Below are positions 1-10,765 of a stretch of 28,701 nucleotides of DNA, piece after piece. The stretch is from Blastocladiella britannica. Lineage: Eukaryota > Blastocladiomycota > Blastocladiomycetes > Blastocladiales > Blastocladiaceae. Both the position numbers and the translations under genes were made by a program. The stretch is taken from the NCBI GenBank assembly GCA_025349905.2, contig MU624721.1, positions 1-28,701 of the forward strand. Direction: 5' to 3'. A model generated the notes under the pieces. It saw only the letters and a list, made by a program, of their open reading frames with translations. It searched no databases and was not told where the DNA came from. The stretch's first letter is position 1, and each line of letters begins with the position of its first letter.

Positions 1-366
1 TGTGCCTTCGATGCGCACCTTGGACCCGCCCGCCGACGTGAGGACCGGGACCGTTGCCAGCTCGGCCGCATCGGCGGCATATGCGGTGGCGTCGTCTTCG
101 GCGGGGACCAGCGGCTCGGGCGACCAGTCGTCAATGAGCTCGTCAATCTCGCGCTCGGTCAGCTTCACGGCGTCCTCGGCGCCGGGCGCGCGGCGGGCCA
201 TCATCAGGTACCGGGCGGCGAAAAACACCAGAAACAGCTCAAAGACGATGCGGAACGGGTCGTTCTGGTACGAGTTGCGAATGTACTTGGTGGCAATGTG
301 CGACCCGGGGACCGCGTCCCACAGCACTGCCGCGCGGGCAGCAAGGGAGGCGAGCTGTGCGTCCAT
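1..366 (-). CDS. LCB1: Serine palmitoyltransferase subunit 1, N-terminal part (cut by window edge)
   Basis: The frame opens at the ATG at 366-364 and runs leftward off the window, giving the first 122 residues with no stop and no intron. The order of elements matches the LCB1 N-terminus: a PGSHIATKYIRNSYQNDPFR stretch (about residues 20-39), one membrane segment (about 41-55, FELFLVFFAARYLMM), then KLTEREIDELIDDWSPEPLV (about 68-87), close to the family's conserved KLTEEEIDELVDEWTPEPL block. In this family LCB1 pairs with LCB2 in the ER membrane to condense L-serine with palmitoyl-CoA, the first step of sphingolipid synthesis; LCB1 itself lacks the PLP lysine. The catalytic-fold part lies outside the window. 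Its start is only 57 bp from the stop of the upstream NmrA-like gene, so its promoter is very short or overlaps that gene. Confidence 0.9.
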   Translation of the reverse strand, partial: MDAQLASLAARAAVLWDAVPGSHIATKYIRNSYQNDPFRIVFELFLVFFAARYLMMARRAPGAEDAVKLTEREIDELIDDWSPEPLVPAEDDATAYAADAAELATVPVLTSAGGSKVRIEGT

Positions 367-423
367 TATTTGTTTTTTTTTGGTGGTGTTGATGGGAAAG
401 AAAGACGACCGATTCTATTCAAC

Positions 424-1464
424 TCATAGGCGGGACTTGACATAGTCGGCCCACGATCCGCCCTTGACACCGAAATCGACCCACTCTGCGCTCTTTTCGG
501 CGCCACCGTTCGGTCCGTACTGTACAATGAACCGCACCATGTCCAGGAACGGCTTGAACCCGTCGGGCGTGGCCGCAATCACTTCGTCCGTGATGGGCGA
601 GCACACGTACTTGGCAGGCTTGCCGGTCACTTGCGTGTAGGTCTCCACAAGCTGCGTCCACGTCAAGTACTCGGACACGACGGGTACGCGCGCACCAACG
701 GGCGAGGTACCCCACTTGTCCAGCGCTGCCGCCACCACAGGCCCCGTATCGCGACGAATGTCGACGAGATCCACAATGGAGTCTGGCGGGAATCCGGCCG
801 AGAACACTGCTTCGCCCGTGGATGCGCTCACTCTCGGCGCAAATCCGCCATAAAAATTGGACATGAAGCACCCTACATAGACAAACGTCGATGGCAGCCC
901 GATCGCGCGTGCGTACTCTTCAACGCGGGCCTTGGCAGTATACGTCGGCACATACAGCTTGCCGCCCGACACTTTCTCGACGTTGGCCAGCGAGCTCCAG
1001 ATGAAGTGTTTGACGCCGGCGGCCTTGGCGGCATCGGCCATGGCTTTACCTTGCGTCTCTTCAAAGTACGGTCCGCCCTTGGTCGGGCCCGCTGTTTCGT
1101 TGCCCTATTATTCTTTCATTTAGTCAATACAGAATAAGATCCCGATCTTGGTTGGAATGAATGCACGCACATTAGTCATAGCAAAGACGGCCGTCGCGCC
1201 GGCAAACGCGGACGAGATTGTAGCGGGTTGATCGAGATCGACTTTGGCGACGGTCGCGCCGCGAGCGATCAGCGCCTTGGCCGCGTTGCCGTCTGGGTTG
1301 CGGGTGAGAGCGCGCACGGCCCACTTGCCTCCAGACAGGAGGGCGTCAACGACAGATCCGCCTTGGTTCTTTTAATAGTATTTTAGTGTCGATCATGCTT
1401 TATGCCGTAATGGCGGGCGCACTCCAGTGGCGCCGACGACAGCAATGATGGGACGAGCAGACAT
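424..1464 (-). CDS. NmrA-like family NAD(P)-binding protein (NMRAL1/HSCARG type)
   Basis: Three exons (1464-1423, 1368-1171, 1104-424) join in frame to 306 residues. The first intron (54 nt) splits the dinucleotide-binding loop, and splicing restores VVGATGNQGGSVV near residues 9-21, the typical NmrA Rossmann glycine motif. The second intron (66 nt) restores FAMTN followed by GNETAGPTKGG. Later blocks VKHFIWSSLANV and FYGGFAPRVS resemble the rest of the family. NmrA-like proteins have an extended SDR fold, often lack the catalytic Tyr-x3-Lys, and act as NADP(H)-sensing regulators; I see no YxxxK in the expected place, so a sensor role is more likely than an enzyme, but this is inference. The start at 1464 gives the shortest leader before the Rossmann strand. 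It diverges from the TmcB-like gene. Confidence 0.85.
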
Positions 1465-1531
1465 GATATGATTCACTGAATTTCTGAACTGCAAAGAGAG
1501 GAGGAAATATAATGGATCCTCGCTGCCCATT

Positions 1532-1555
1532 TGAACCTCGCGAGTCGAGGGTTCA
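1532..1555. repeat. Small inverted repeat (hairpin) in divergent promoter
   Basis: TGAACCTCG (1532-1540) and CGAGGGTTCA (1546-1555) are complementary except for one bulged base, around a 5-base CGAGT loop. The centre also contains TCGCGA. It lies 68 bp upstream of the NmrA-like start. It could be a paired binding site or chance; a tRNA T-arm was considered, but no tRNA can be folded around it. Confidence 0.5.
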
Positions 1556-1581
1556 TCTTACGGGATTTAACATATAAAAAC

Positions 1582-1612
1582 ATGTCAGCAACTAAAATAC
1601 GGTTGCTGACAT
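1582..1612. repeat. Perfect 11-bp inverted repeat in divergent promoter
   Basis: ATGTCAGCAAC (1582-1592) and GTTGCTGACAT (1602-1612) are perfect reverse complements around a 9-base AT-rich spacer TAAAATACG. A third half-site GCAAC follows at 1615-1619. This arrangement suits a dimeric transcription factor site or an extruding hairpin. The GTTGC/GCAAC halves recall RFX X-box halves, but the spacing does not fit a canonical X-box. Confidence 0.6.
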
Positions 1613-2106
1613 CGGCAACGTGGTTCGATCGATCCTTCATTGACGGTCGCAGAGTCCGTCCACATTCTACGCGTCCTGGGGGGCCAATGGTTGGTGGTGA
1701 CTGTCCACATCGCGCTGTTGGTCGCGCAGGAGTTGAACATACTCGATTCCAATCCAGTTGATTGCTCAGGCGGCACTTATGCGCATGGTTATAGTTTTAT
1801 TGGAACTGCTCGTACGGATTCAAATACCGGTTTTCTGACCGGATCGCCCCCAGTCGCCTCCGTGCTGGCTATCAACAGCCAGCCGCCGCAGCTGGCAGTT
1901 GCGCTTCATGTTGGCCATTCCAGGGAATCCCAGTACCAATGCCGTTATTTTTGTATTCATTATTGTTATAGACAAGGGGGCATCGGGCAGTGGGTGGCCA
2001 TGTTTATTCCTTGATACGTTAACTTTCTTCCATTCCCAGTATTTCCCAAATCATCCTTACTCTAAACAACTTCGCGACCCAGTTCGTTTCCAAATAACGC
2101 AATCCG

Positions 2107-5100
2107 ATGTTTGGGCAGCCAACAGCAGCAGCAGCGAGTTCTTCGCCACATTTATCGTCGCTCCTGCACGCCAAAGCCCAGGTGGGTCCAAAGGTAGGAG
2201 GATCACGAGAGTTTGGCCGTGATTACGGAGCGCGCCCGAACCGTCCTCCGCAACTACAACCACACCACCAACAACAGCAGCAGCAGCAACCACAACAGCA
2301 GCAGCAGCAGCCGGGAAAGGGCGGTGGTGCCAAATCCGAAGGGCGATCCGTGGCCGGAGGGAAGCGCACCGAGATCTCGGACCTATTCCCCGTGTCGCGG
2401 GTTGAAAAGTCGCTGTTCTCCGTCGCATTTATTACGACCCACGACAATGAGTTGCCCAGCCGTCTGTCATGGTTCCTGACGGTTTGTTCTCCTTTTTTTT
2501 TTGCGCTTTGATTCTCATTTCGCTTTTCTCACTCATAAAAAAAAATCAGTTTCTCGAGGATATCCAATGGCTTTCATTTCCATTTTCCGACTCGTTGCAC
2601 AGCGACATTTCAGAGATCGCCTATGCGATTCCCGAACCTTTGCGGTTCTTTCACGACTACCCGACGGTCCTGGGCATTAATGCGCTGGCCCTCACCGTCG
2701 TCTTCACCACCATTGGCCTGATCGCATGTGTGGTTTTCCTGATGCACCGCCAAGCCAAGATCCCCATCTGGTCGCTGCGGTTGCTGCGCATCCTGTGCTC
2801 GCTGGTGCTCACGACCTTGTCCATTCCGATCCTGACGACTTTTATTGGCGGCATCGCGTGCACTGGTCCGGGTGGTACTCTGAGCGAATACAACGTGCCG
2901 TGCAGCAGCGCAACGACGCTGCCGCTTGTGATTTTCAACGTGCTGGGTCTTGTCGCTTTTGTTCCCCTGCTGTTACTGGGATCCCTTGTTGTACGATCCG
3001 CCTCTATTCATCTTACATGTAAGACTGCAAATTAACGATTTTTCTTTGCAGTTTATTGAAACCTCACCCACGTCCGAGAGCCCGCTCGCCAAGGCCCATG
3101 GGCGTGTCGATTTCCGTGCCGTCGCGTACCGGATCTGCTTTGTATTCTCGTCCGTGTTTACCTCGGACGAAATCGAGGGCTGGCGCTGGTTCCATATGCT
3201 CTTTATCACCGGAGGATTGGCCAACATTACCCATCGAACCATCATGTCGCAAGCGTACCGTGTCCAATTTCTTGTGATATACGTTGCATTCTTCTCACAC
3301 AATGCCAATAAAAAAAAGGTACTATAAAAACAACATGACCGCATTCCGTGCCGGCATGTCGCTGGGCGCCTGCTTTGCCATGATCGCGTCCATGTTCATT
3401 CACGGGATTATCGGATCCAACACGCATGGCTGGTGGGTGGCCATTATTCCAGCCGCGGGCCTGGGCGTGTTTGTCGGCGCATCGATTTCACTCACGTATG
3501 CGCGAATCTTTCTGCGCCGCACCGTGCGCGACTGGCACCACGTCATCAAGCTCGAGGCACAGATGGCCGAGCACGAAGCGAGCTTGCTTGACCTCCATGC
3601 CAGCATGGAGAGTAGCACTGGCGCTGCACCAACCGGCGCGCCATCGCCCGAGGCATCCGCCAAACACCTTCTCCCGCAACGGACAAAGTCCGACGGGAAA
3701 CAAGGACTGGCAGGACCCGTCACCATCAACATTCTCTCCACTGCGCTGGCCGCGTCACCCACTCTGTCTCCCGGCAACAGCCCATCTACGGGAATCCCGC
3801 CTCGTTCACTGGGATCCATGCCGCGGCCGCTGCTTCCTGGTCGCAAGCACTCGGCGCTTCGGACCTCGGTGGAAGGCGAAGCGACCGGGGGCGGGAACGC
3901 AGGGCTTGCTCGCGACCGCAACCTGTCGCTCCCACGCGACCGGTCCACGTCAGGGATCCGCGCGGCAAGCGAGCTCGGTACGTCCGGGATCCTTTCAAGT
4001 GGCCCAACCGAAAAACCACCGGGACCGCCCATGTCCCCAGCCCGCCGTAAAGTGATGATGGCGTCCTCCGGGCACGGGTCGATGCCGAGTCTCGAGGAAT
4101 CGGAAATGGTCATGACATCCATCATCGAGAACGGGTCGGAGGAAGCGCTGCACGATGTGACGCAGCGGCAACCGAAACGCAAGTTGCACGTATTTGACTC
4201 GCCGCTGCAAGTGGAAGTGTGTGTACGGTTCATTCGCGAGAACCCGAGCGCCAAACAAATCACCATCGGCTTACAGCTCCTGGAACGCGGATTGCTCGAG
4301 TTTCCGCGCGACCCGATGCTGACGTTACTGGCGGCAACCTACTTGTCGGCGTACTATGGGTTTGAGGGCGAGCGCATGGCCGACACGCTGATCAAGGGCC
4401 TTCAGTCGGCGCGCAACGGGATTCCGCTCGACGTCAAGTTCCTGGCCTATAGTCGCGAGCGGATCACCAAGACCCAGGGGTCGCATGTCCTTGACCGCGC
4501 CGAACTCGATGCTCTGGACCGCGAGGTGCGGTACCACCATTTGCGGGCGCTGACTACCATTCGCGACGTGTGGGAGGCGGTGAGGACGGCAGCGCCGTGC
4601 TCAAAGCTCTCGGAACTTGTGGCCAAGCTCTCCATGCACCGGACGCACGCCTCTACCAACTATGTTAAGCTGCTGGAACGTAACCCGCGCGATAAGAACT
4701 GGCTGCGGTCGTATGCACAGTTTTTGCTGTTGGTCGAGGCAGATAATATGAAGGCATCGCAGGTCCTTGAGCTGGCTGAAGATGGTATTTTTCTTATTTT
4801 TTCGTCAAAGGACTCTTGATCCTCACACATATGATACACAGTGGAAGAGGATGAATCCCACCGGCACAGCGGCAACGATTTGGCGGGCCCCAGCACGGCC
4901 GATATGACTCCTCCGTCTCCTCACGAGGCGATGATCCTCACCCCCCACTATCTCGGCACTGAGGGCCCCGTACATCCGCCACCGCCGCCCATTTTCACCA
5001 CCGCCATAAGCGACAGCAGTATGACCAGCGACTCGCCGCCTGGCAGCGTTGCCGATGACGACGAGGCCGCCGCCGCCAAGGCGCAAGAGGTTTCGTTCCT

Positions 5101-6378
5101 GAAAGCTGGAGGCGGTGCGCGGCGCCGGTCGTTCCAGGACATATTACCCGCGCTCAAGAACGTGGAGAGCGGGTCGCAACTGTCGGGCACCTCGGCGTCG
5201 CGCACGGTCCGGATCAAGGTGCAAATGCGCCGCATGCTCTTTGAGCGGTTTGTGCGGCCGCTTTCGCACTTGCAGCTGCTCCATGCGTCGTCGCTGATGC
5301 TGGTGACGTCGATCGTAATTGGGTTCATCATTTGCTTGCAGTTCTTTGCGGCCGGTCAGGTGGCGCTGGATTCAAGGTTTACGATTGCTCGCAACGCTCG
5401 CCGCGACGTGATTGCGTTGATTGAGAATATGCGGTTGATGGTACGTCTTCATTTGTGTTTTTGCTAAGTCCCGACGACTGAATTTCATAAAATTGGACAG
5501 GTGTATGCGAACTCGCTGCAACAACCAGCGACCTTTGCGGCAGCAGTCTCCACACTGCGATCCACGATGGCGACTCTGCTGACCGACAGCCTCCCGTCCA
5601 TGGCTGCATACGACAGCTCAGTGCACGATCAAGTGACCAAAACGCCGCTGTACATGCCTCACTCCACTGGCAGCAGGATGGACTACCTGCCCACCTCGTA
5701 CTCGCCCGTCGAGGTGGTCAACACAATTGTCCAAGCCGCACAAATCGCGTTGAGCATGGACACCTATGGCGCGCTGACGCCATCGATCTGGGCGTCCACC
5801 ACCGACCTCAATTTCATCTCGGCCAACTATATGAGTATCCTGGGCGCGGTGCAAACGATCCCAGACTTTGGGGTCAATGCGTTCAACGCCCTGGTCCATA
5901 GTAGCACGTTGCAGCTGGCGCTGACGCTGGTGGTGTCGATCTTGTTGCTGCTGGCGACGGTATTTATTGCCTGGAAGATTGCACGTCGTTTACTTTATTT
6001 CTCGATTTTTGGGGGTCTGGCACTGACCTTGTTTCTGTCAGTCGCTCTCGGAATACTTTTTCCTTGAACTCCGGATCCAAAAACTCATGATGCAACTACC
6101 CCGCAAAGTGGCGGCCGAGCTGGTGACCAGCTACGAGGAAGAGGTGGAAAACTTCCAAGAGTTCTCGGCCAATGCGAGCGAGTCCATGGAAGACACGGAT
6201 ATTCGGCTGGTGGGAGCCGCGACCGCCACCCAGGATGCGGGCAACAAACCGCGTCGGGGTAAAAAGTACTACGTTGCCATGTCGACGAGCACGGCTTTGA
6301 TCTTTGGCCTGCTGCTGGCCATGTACCTTTTCACGTTCAACAGTACCAAGATTGAGGCAGACATGTCGCGACTGGTAC

Positions 6379-6411
<33 letters not shown>

Positions 6412-7295
6412 CGGTGTATCTCTCGCTTACTCACTTGAAATATACATATATAGTACAAGTCCTCGAATCGCCGGTCCCTGTCCACGTGCGCTCGGATCGT
6501 TTCTCGCGAATACACGTTTGCCGATGGCGTGTTGAGTGTTGGTGCGTTTTTGTCCACCGTTTTGCATCCATTGCACTGAGTAGAGGACTCAGTCTCCCAA
6601 TGAGAAATAGCCGAGATTTTGCAATATACGCGATCCGCCGTGCAGACGATCACGGACCTCCAGAACGGGCTGGAAGAAGACATGGAGGGACTCAACGTCC
6701 TCATTCCCGGGCTCACGATCCTGTCCCGCAACTGCTCGCTCCCAGGAGCGTGCGCTAACGTGCAACCCAATTTGGCCGTGGGCTTTCCATTATCGGTACT
6801 CTTTCAACTTCCTTGTGCATGAATCCATTTCAACTCAACCGTCGAAACATAATCCAGATCTCGGAGCTCCCATTCAACACCGAGCTCTGGAAAGCCGTCG
6901 ACACCTTACAACAGATCAACGAAGTGATCATCCAGTCCACCGACGACCACATTTTACCGTCCGATCCGCGGTACTTGCCGTTCCTCAAGTACCAAGCGCT
7001 GTCGAATGACTTGAAGTCCCGACTGAACGAGATCGACGTGGTGTTTGCGGGCATGATCAATGCGGGCCTGGTCGAGGGCAGCGCGTACTGCATCATCGCG
7101 TTTGTAGCCCTGGTCCTGGTACTGTGCGTGTCGCTGGCGCTGTTTGTGGTGCTGGTGCTCAGGAGGTTACGGGAGGAAGCGCGCGCGCTCGTGTCGCTGC
7201 TGTACTTGCTCACGCCCGCACACTTGAAGGAAACCCCCGCGCTGCAGAGTTACATTGAGTCGGGCGGGTTGATGGTGGCCATGGAAGGAAACTGA
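2107..7295 (+). CDS. TmcB/TmcC-type multi-pass membrane protein with TPR-like region
   Basis: Ten exons (2107-2481, 2550-2990, 3052-3254, 3319-4784, 4842-5440, 5501-5959, 6042-6374, 6454-6541, 6611-6795, 6858-7295) join without a frame break into about 1528 residues. Order: a disordered N-terminus with two Gln runs (about 55-68); a block of membrane segments (about 169-400) with an extracytoplasmic Cys pair; a Ser/Pro/Arg-rich linker (about 410-620); a helical TPR-like region (about 630-830) with the family-typical LLERNPRDKNWLRSYAQFLL followed by KASQVLELAED; then membrane helices near 970-1000, 1167-1181, 1261-1279 and 1457-1482. TmcB ('tiny macrocysts') was named in Dictyostelium; homologues are common in ciliates and chytrids, with no settled biochemical role. 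The intron at 5960-6041 is the least certain (82 nt; chosen because it is the only phase-compatible donor). Confidence 0.8.
6380..6411 (+). repeat. T32 homopolymer inside an intron
   Basis: An uninterrupted run of 32 T sits directly after the donor GTACGT of the seventh intron of the TmcB-like gene (6375-6453). It is the longest of many T or A runs in this window, nearly all of which lie in introns or between genes. Its exact length may be affected by sequencing error. Confidence 0.9.
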
Positions 7296-7322
7296 ATTGC
7301 CAATAGAAGTTGCATTGAAAAA

Positions 7323-8740
7323 TTACAAGCGCCCGCCCATATCCTCGACCACGGACACCTTCTCAACAATGCACGCGGTCGCGCCCCCACCGCCGTTGCA
7401 GATGGCGGCGGCACCGATCCGCCCGCCCTCTTGCGCCAGCACCGTGCACAGCGTGGCGAGAATGCGCGCGCCAGAGCATCCGAGCGGGTGGCCCAGGGCC
7501 ACCGCCCCACCGTAGACATTGACGCGGGCGGCGTCCACGCCCAGCAGCGACATGTTGGCCACCGCCACACACGCAAACGCCTCGTTCAGCTCGATAAAGT
7601 CCAGGTCGGCGATGGTCAGGCCGGCACGCTTGAGCGCAATTGGGATCGCGACCGACGGCGTGGTGGTAAATTTGACAGGTTCTACAATTTTTGGGTTGTC
7701 AGCACGAAGGACGAAAAAAAAAAATTTGAATAAAAGGCAATACCTTGCTCGGCGTCAGCGCACGCGCGCACCTTGTACAGCGTGGTGCCGGTCTTGATGC
7801 GCCCGTCGCGAATGAGCTCGCGCACCTTCAACCCCGACACCACAATCACGGCGGCGGCGCCGTCCGACATCGGGCTCGAGTTAGCAGCGGTGACCGACCC
7901 TTGAGGATCAAACGCCGGCCGCAACGTCTTCATCTTGTCCGGCATGTAGTTCCCCGGCTCGTCGTCCTTGTCGACCGTGACGCAGCCCTTCTTACCCGCG
8001 ATCTCCACAGGCAAGATCTCGGCGAACTTGGCGGCGGCGGTGGCGGTCCGCGCGCGTTCGTACGACGAGCACGCAAATGCGTCCTGCTGGTCGCGGGTCA
8101 TGGCGAAATCACGCACCGTCGACTCGGCCGCCACGCCCATGGCGTACCCGCCGAACGCGTCCGACAGCCCGTCGACCGCCAGCGCGTCCTTGATTTCGCC
8201 CGCGCCGTACTTGATCCCGCCCCGGACCTTGGGCAGCAAGTGTGGTGCGTTCGACATCGACTCGGTACCCCCCGCCACAATAACGTGCGCGTCGCCGCAC
8301 CGGATCGCCGCCGCTGCCAGCGACACGGCTTTCAGGCCCGACGCACATACCTTGTTGACTGAGGTGGCAGGGACGGATTGTGGGAGGCCCGCGGCAACGG
8401 ATACTTGGCGGGCTGGGTTCTGGCCGTTGCCCGCCTGGATCACGTTGCCGAAATACACTTCGTCGATCTCGTCGGGTCGGAGCGGGGTGCGGGCCAGCGT
8501 GCCGCGGACCGCGTGCGCGCCGAGCTGGACTGCGGTCATGGTGGAGAGACTGCCGAGAAAGCCGCCGAGCGGGGTGCGGGCGGCGGCCAGGACAAAGACG
8601 TCTGTTTTTTTTTTTTGAGTTGATCGATCAGGGGTGTTGGGGACGGGGGGAAAAAAAAAAACGGGCGGCGTACCAGTGTCGGCGATCGAGTTGGACATGA
8701 TGGGTGAAGACTTGTTGGTAAATGCAAACGATGCGGCCAT
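7323..8740 (-). CDS. ERG10: Acetyl-CoA C-acetyltransferase (thiolase, ERG10 type)
   Basis: Three exons (8740-8674, 8601-7744, 7681-7323) give 427 residues, a normal length. It condenses two acetyl-CoA to acetoacetyl-CoA, the first step of the mevalonate/ergosterol route (or the reverse step in ketone use). Catalytic features are all present: the nucleophile Cys108 in NKVCASGLKAV, the NEAFA block, His373 in ALGHPLGCSGAR, and Cys403 in CNGGGGATA. The C-terminus GGRL is not a canonical peroxisomal signal. Two in-frame Met starts (8740, and 8698 after 14 residues) precede the first fold strand; the longer leader carries few charges and is a weak candidate mitochondrial leader, so a cytosolic or a mitochondrial form is possible. 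Introns are 72 and 62 nt and contain long A or T runs. The stop lies 27 bp from that of the convergent TmcB-like gene. Confidence 0.93.
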
Positions 8741-8774
8741 TGGAAAGGGAGAAGCAGAGAGGACTGCTTGGGCT

Positions 8775-8781
8775 CTTTATA
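8775..8781 (-). promoter_or_regulatory. Possible TATA box of the thiolase gene
   Basis: On the minus strand TATAAAG occurs 35 bp upstream of the first thiolase ATG (8740). Position and sequence fit a TATA element if the 5' leader is short. No transcription start can be seen from sequence, so the call is tentative. Confidence 0.35.
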
Positions 8782-9021
8782 CGAACCAAGGGTAACTCAC
8801 GGGGGGTGGACAAAGGGCTGATAGGAGCTGTTATGTCCGTGTGAAAACAAAATGATAAATCTCCGCAATATTGGAAAGAGAGGCACTTTGAGTGGGGAAC
8901 TTTGCGCTGCTTCCCCACTTCCATCATGTGTTTTCCCATCACATTTCGCAAAATACTCCGTCTCTTACTCAACTCAAGGGAAATAATAAATAAATATTAA
9001 GCCCTTCAACGCATCCAACAA

Positions 9022-10685
9022 ATGCTGTCGGCCCTCTTTATCTTCAACTACAAGGGCGAGGTCCTGATCTCGCGCTTCTTTCGCACTGATGTGCGGTGCG
9101 TTGCTTTCCTTAAACTTCCCACATCTACAGTGAATGAATTTACTAACCAATACATGATACAGACGAAACTCGGCCGACCAGTTCCGCATCCATGTGATCA
9201 CGGCCCCGACCGTGCGATCGCCCGTGACCATGGTGGACGGATCCCTGACGTTTTTCCACATCAAGCACGAGAATGTTTATGTGGTTGCGGCCGCCCGTGC
9301 CAACGTCAACGCGGCCATGGCATTCGAAGTGTGCAACAAAGTCGTCCATCTGGCGCAGGCGTACTTTGGGAAACTAAACGAGGAAAGTGTTAAAGCGCAC
9401 TTTACATTGATTTACGAGCTCTTGGATGGTACTACGTCCATTTTTTTTTCTCTGCACGAGTGGATCCGTACTGAGTTTGTATGTATGAAAAAAAAAAGAA
9501 TTCATTGACTTTGGGTTCCCGCAACTCTCGGACGTGGACACGTTAAAGCAGTTCATTACCACTGACACACCACTGCGCACCGCGCTGATGGATGCCACGG
9601 GCGGACTGATCCCGTCGGCGGCCACCGGCGCCAGTGCGGGAGGTACTCCCGCCGCAGCGATCGCGTCTCAAATCACCATTCAGGCCACGGGCGCAACCAG
9701 CTGGCGCCGACCCGATATCAAGTACCGCCGCAACGAAGTGTTTATTGACGTGGTGGAAAAGGTGAACTTGCTCATGTCCGCCAAGGGAACCGTGCTGTCG
9801 CAGGACGTACAGGGCACCATCAAGGTCAAGGCATATTTGTCGGGAACACCCGAGTGCAAGTTTGGACTCAACGAGCGCGGGGCGATCGACAAAGAGGGTA
9901 CGGTGACGTCGCCCGGTGGATCTGCTTCTGCTTCTGGGGGAGGATCTGGGTACTTTTTCTACTTTTCAATGGATGTTGCAACAACAGGAAAACACTCACC
10001 ACCAAAAGAGACAGCAATGTGAAGAAACTGGTGGAAATCGACGACTTCCAGTTCCACCAGTGCGTGAAACTGGGCCGGTTCGATGCCGACCGGTGCATTT
10101 CGTTTGTGCCCCCCGATGGCGAGTTTGATCTGATGCGGTACCGAGCCGCCGACGGGATTTCGTTGCCATTCAAGCTGATGCCGGTGGTCACGTCGATTTC
10201 CGCTACCCGGCTCGAGTACAAGATCAATCTGAAGGCGCAGTTTGCACGCAAATTCACTGCCACGGGGATCGTGGTGAAAATCCCGACTCCACCCAACACG
10301 GTGGCGGTCAATGGGTTGGGCAATTTCGCTAACGGGCATGGTCGCGCCAAATACGTTGCGGCCGAGAACTGCATTGTTTGGAAGTATGGTCCTTTTTTCT
10401 TTTTATGCAGTTTTGGAGATCGCGAATATTGACATTGAAATAATCAGAATCTCGCGAATCCCCGGCGGATACGAGCTCGACTTGAATGCCGAGGCCGAGC
10501 TGGCCATGACCATGGAAAAGAAGCCGTGGACGCGCCCGCCGATCTCCATCGACTTCACCGTGGCGATGCTGGCGGCGTCCGGCGTGCAGGTGCGATACCT
10601 CAAGATCTATGAAAAGTCCGGGTACGACACCATCAAGTGGGTCCGGTACCATTCCTCGGCTGGGAGCTATCAAGTGCGCTTTTGA
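9022..10685 (+). CDS. AP2M1: AP-2 clathrin adaptor complex subunit mu
   Basis: Five exons (9022-9095, 9163-9428, 9499-9949, 10015-10383, 10448-10685) encode 465 residues; animal AP-2 mu is about 435. The N-terminal longin-like domain (1-145) starts MLSALFIFNYKGEVLISRFF and includes NVNAAMAFEVCNK and LIYELLDEFIDFGFPQ. The mu-homology domain (about 175-465) has WRRPDIKYRRNEVFIDVVE, FHQCVKL, SFVPPDGEFDLMRYR, and ends KIYEKSGYDTIKWVRYHSS. This subunit reads Yxx-hydrophobic cargo signals and binds PIP2 at the plasma membrane in clathrin endocytosis. The third intron (9950-10014) falls in a variable loop, leaving a Gly/Ser-rich insert at about 247-264; an alternative intron 9898-10010 also keeps frame but is 113 nt. 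The first intron has a TACTAAC branch sequence at 9141-9147. It converges with the Sds3-like gene (80 bp apart). Confidence 0.93.
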
Positions 10686-10765
10686 GTGATCAACACTTTT
10701 TTTTTTGTGTGTGGGAAATGAAACGTTTCTTGCAAGGGAAAGCAACTACTTCGTCATATGTAAGC

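Larger units (their letters stand above)
1465..2106. other. Divergent intergenic region between NmrA-like and TmcB-like genes
   Basis: These 642 bases separate two start codons pointing away from each other and must hold both promoters. I see no supported gene; open frames here (for example about 1640-2014) show no family resemblance and no low-complexity or domain signal. The region contains two small hairpins, listed separately, and is less GC-rich than the flanking exons. Confidence 0.6.

Noticed and set aside
1532..1555. tRNA T-arm like sequence (GGTTCA)
   Set aside because: No acceptor, D or anticodon stems can be drawn around it.
1640..2014. Open frame of 124 codons in the divergent promoter
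   Set aside because: No domain, no similarity to known families, and it lies where two promoters must be.
3400..4266. Long minus-strand open frame (288 codons)
   Set aside because: It is antisense to the well-supported TmcB-like exon 4 and reads as Arg/Ser/Pro-rich shadow sequence.
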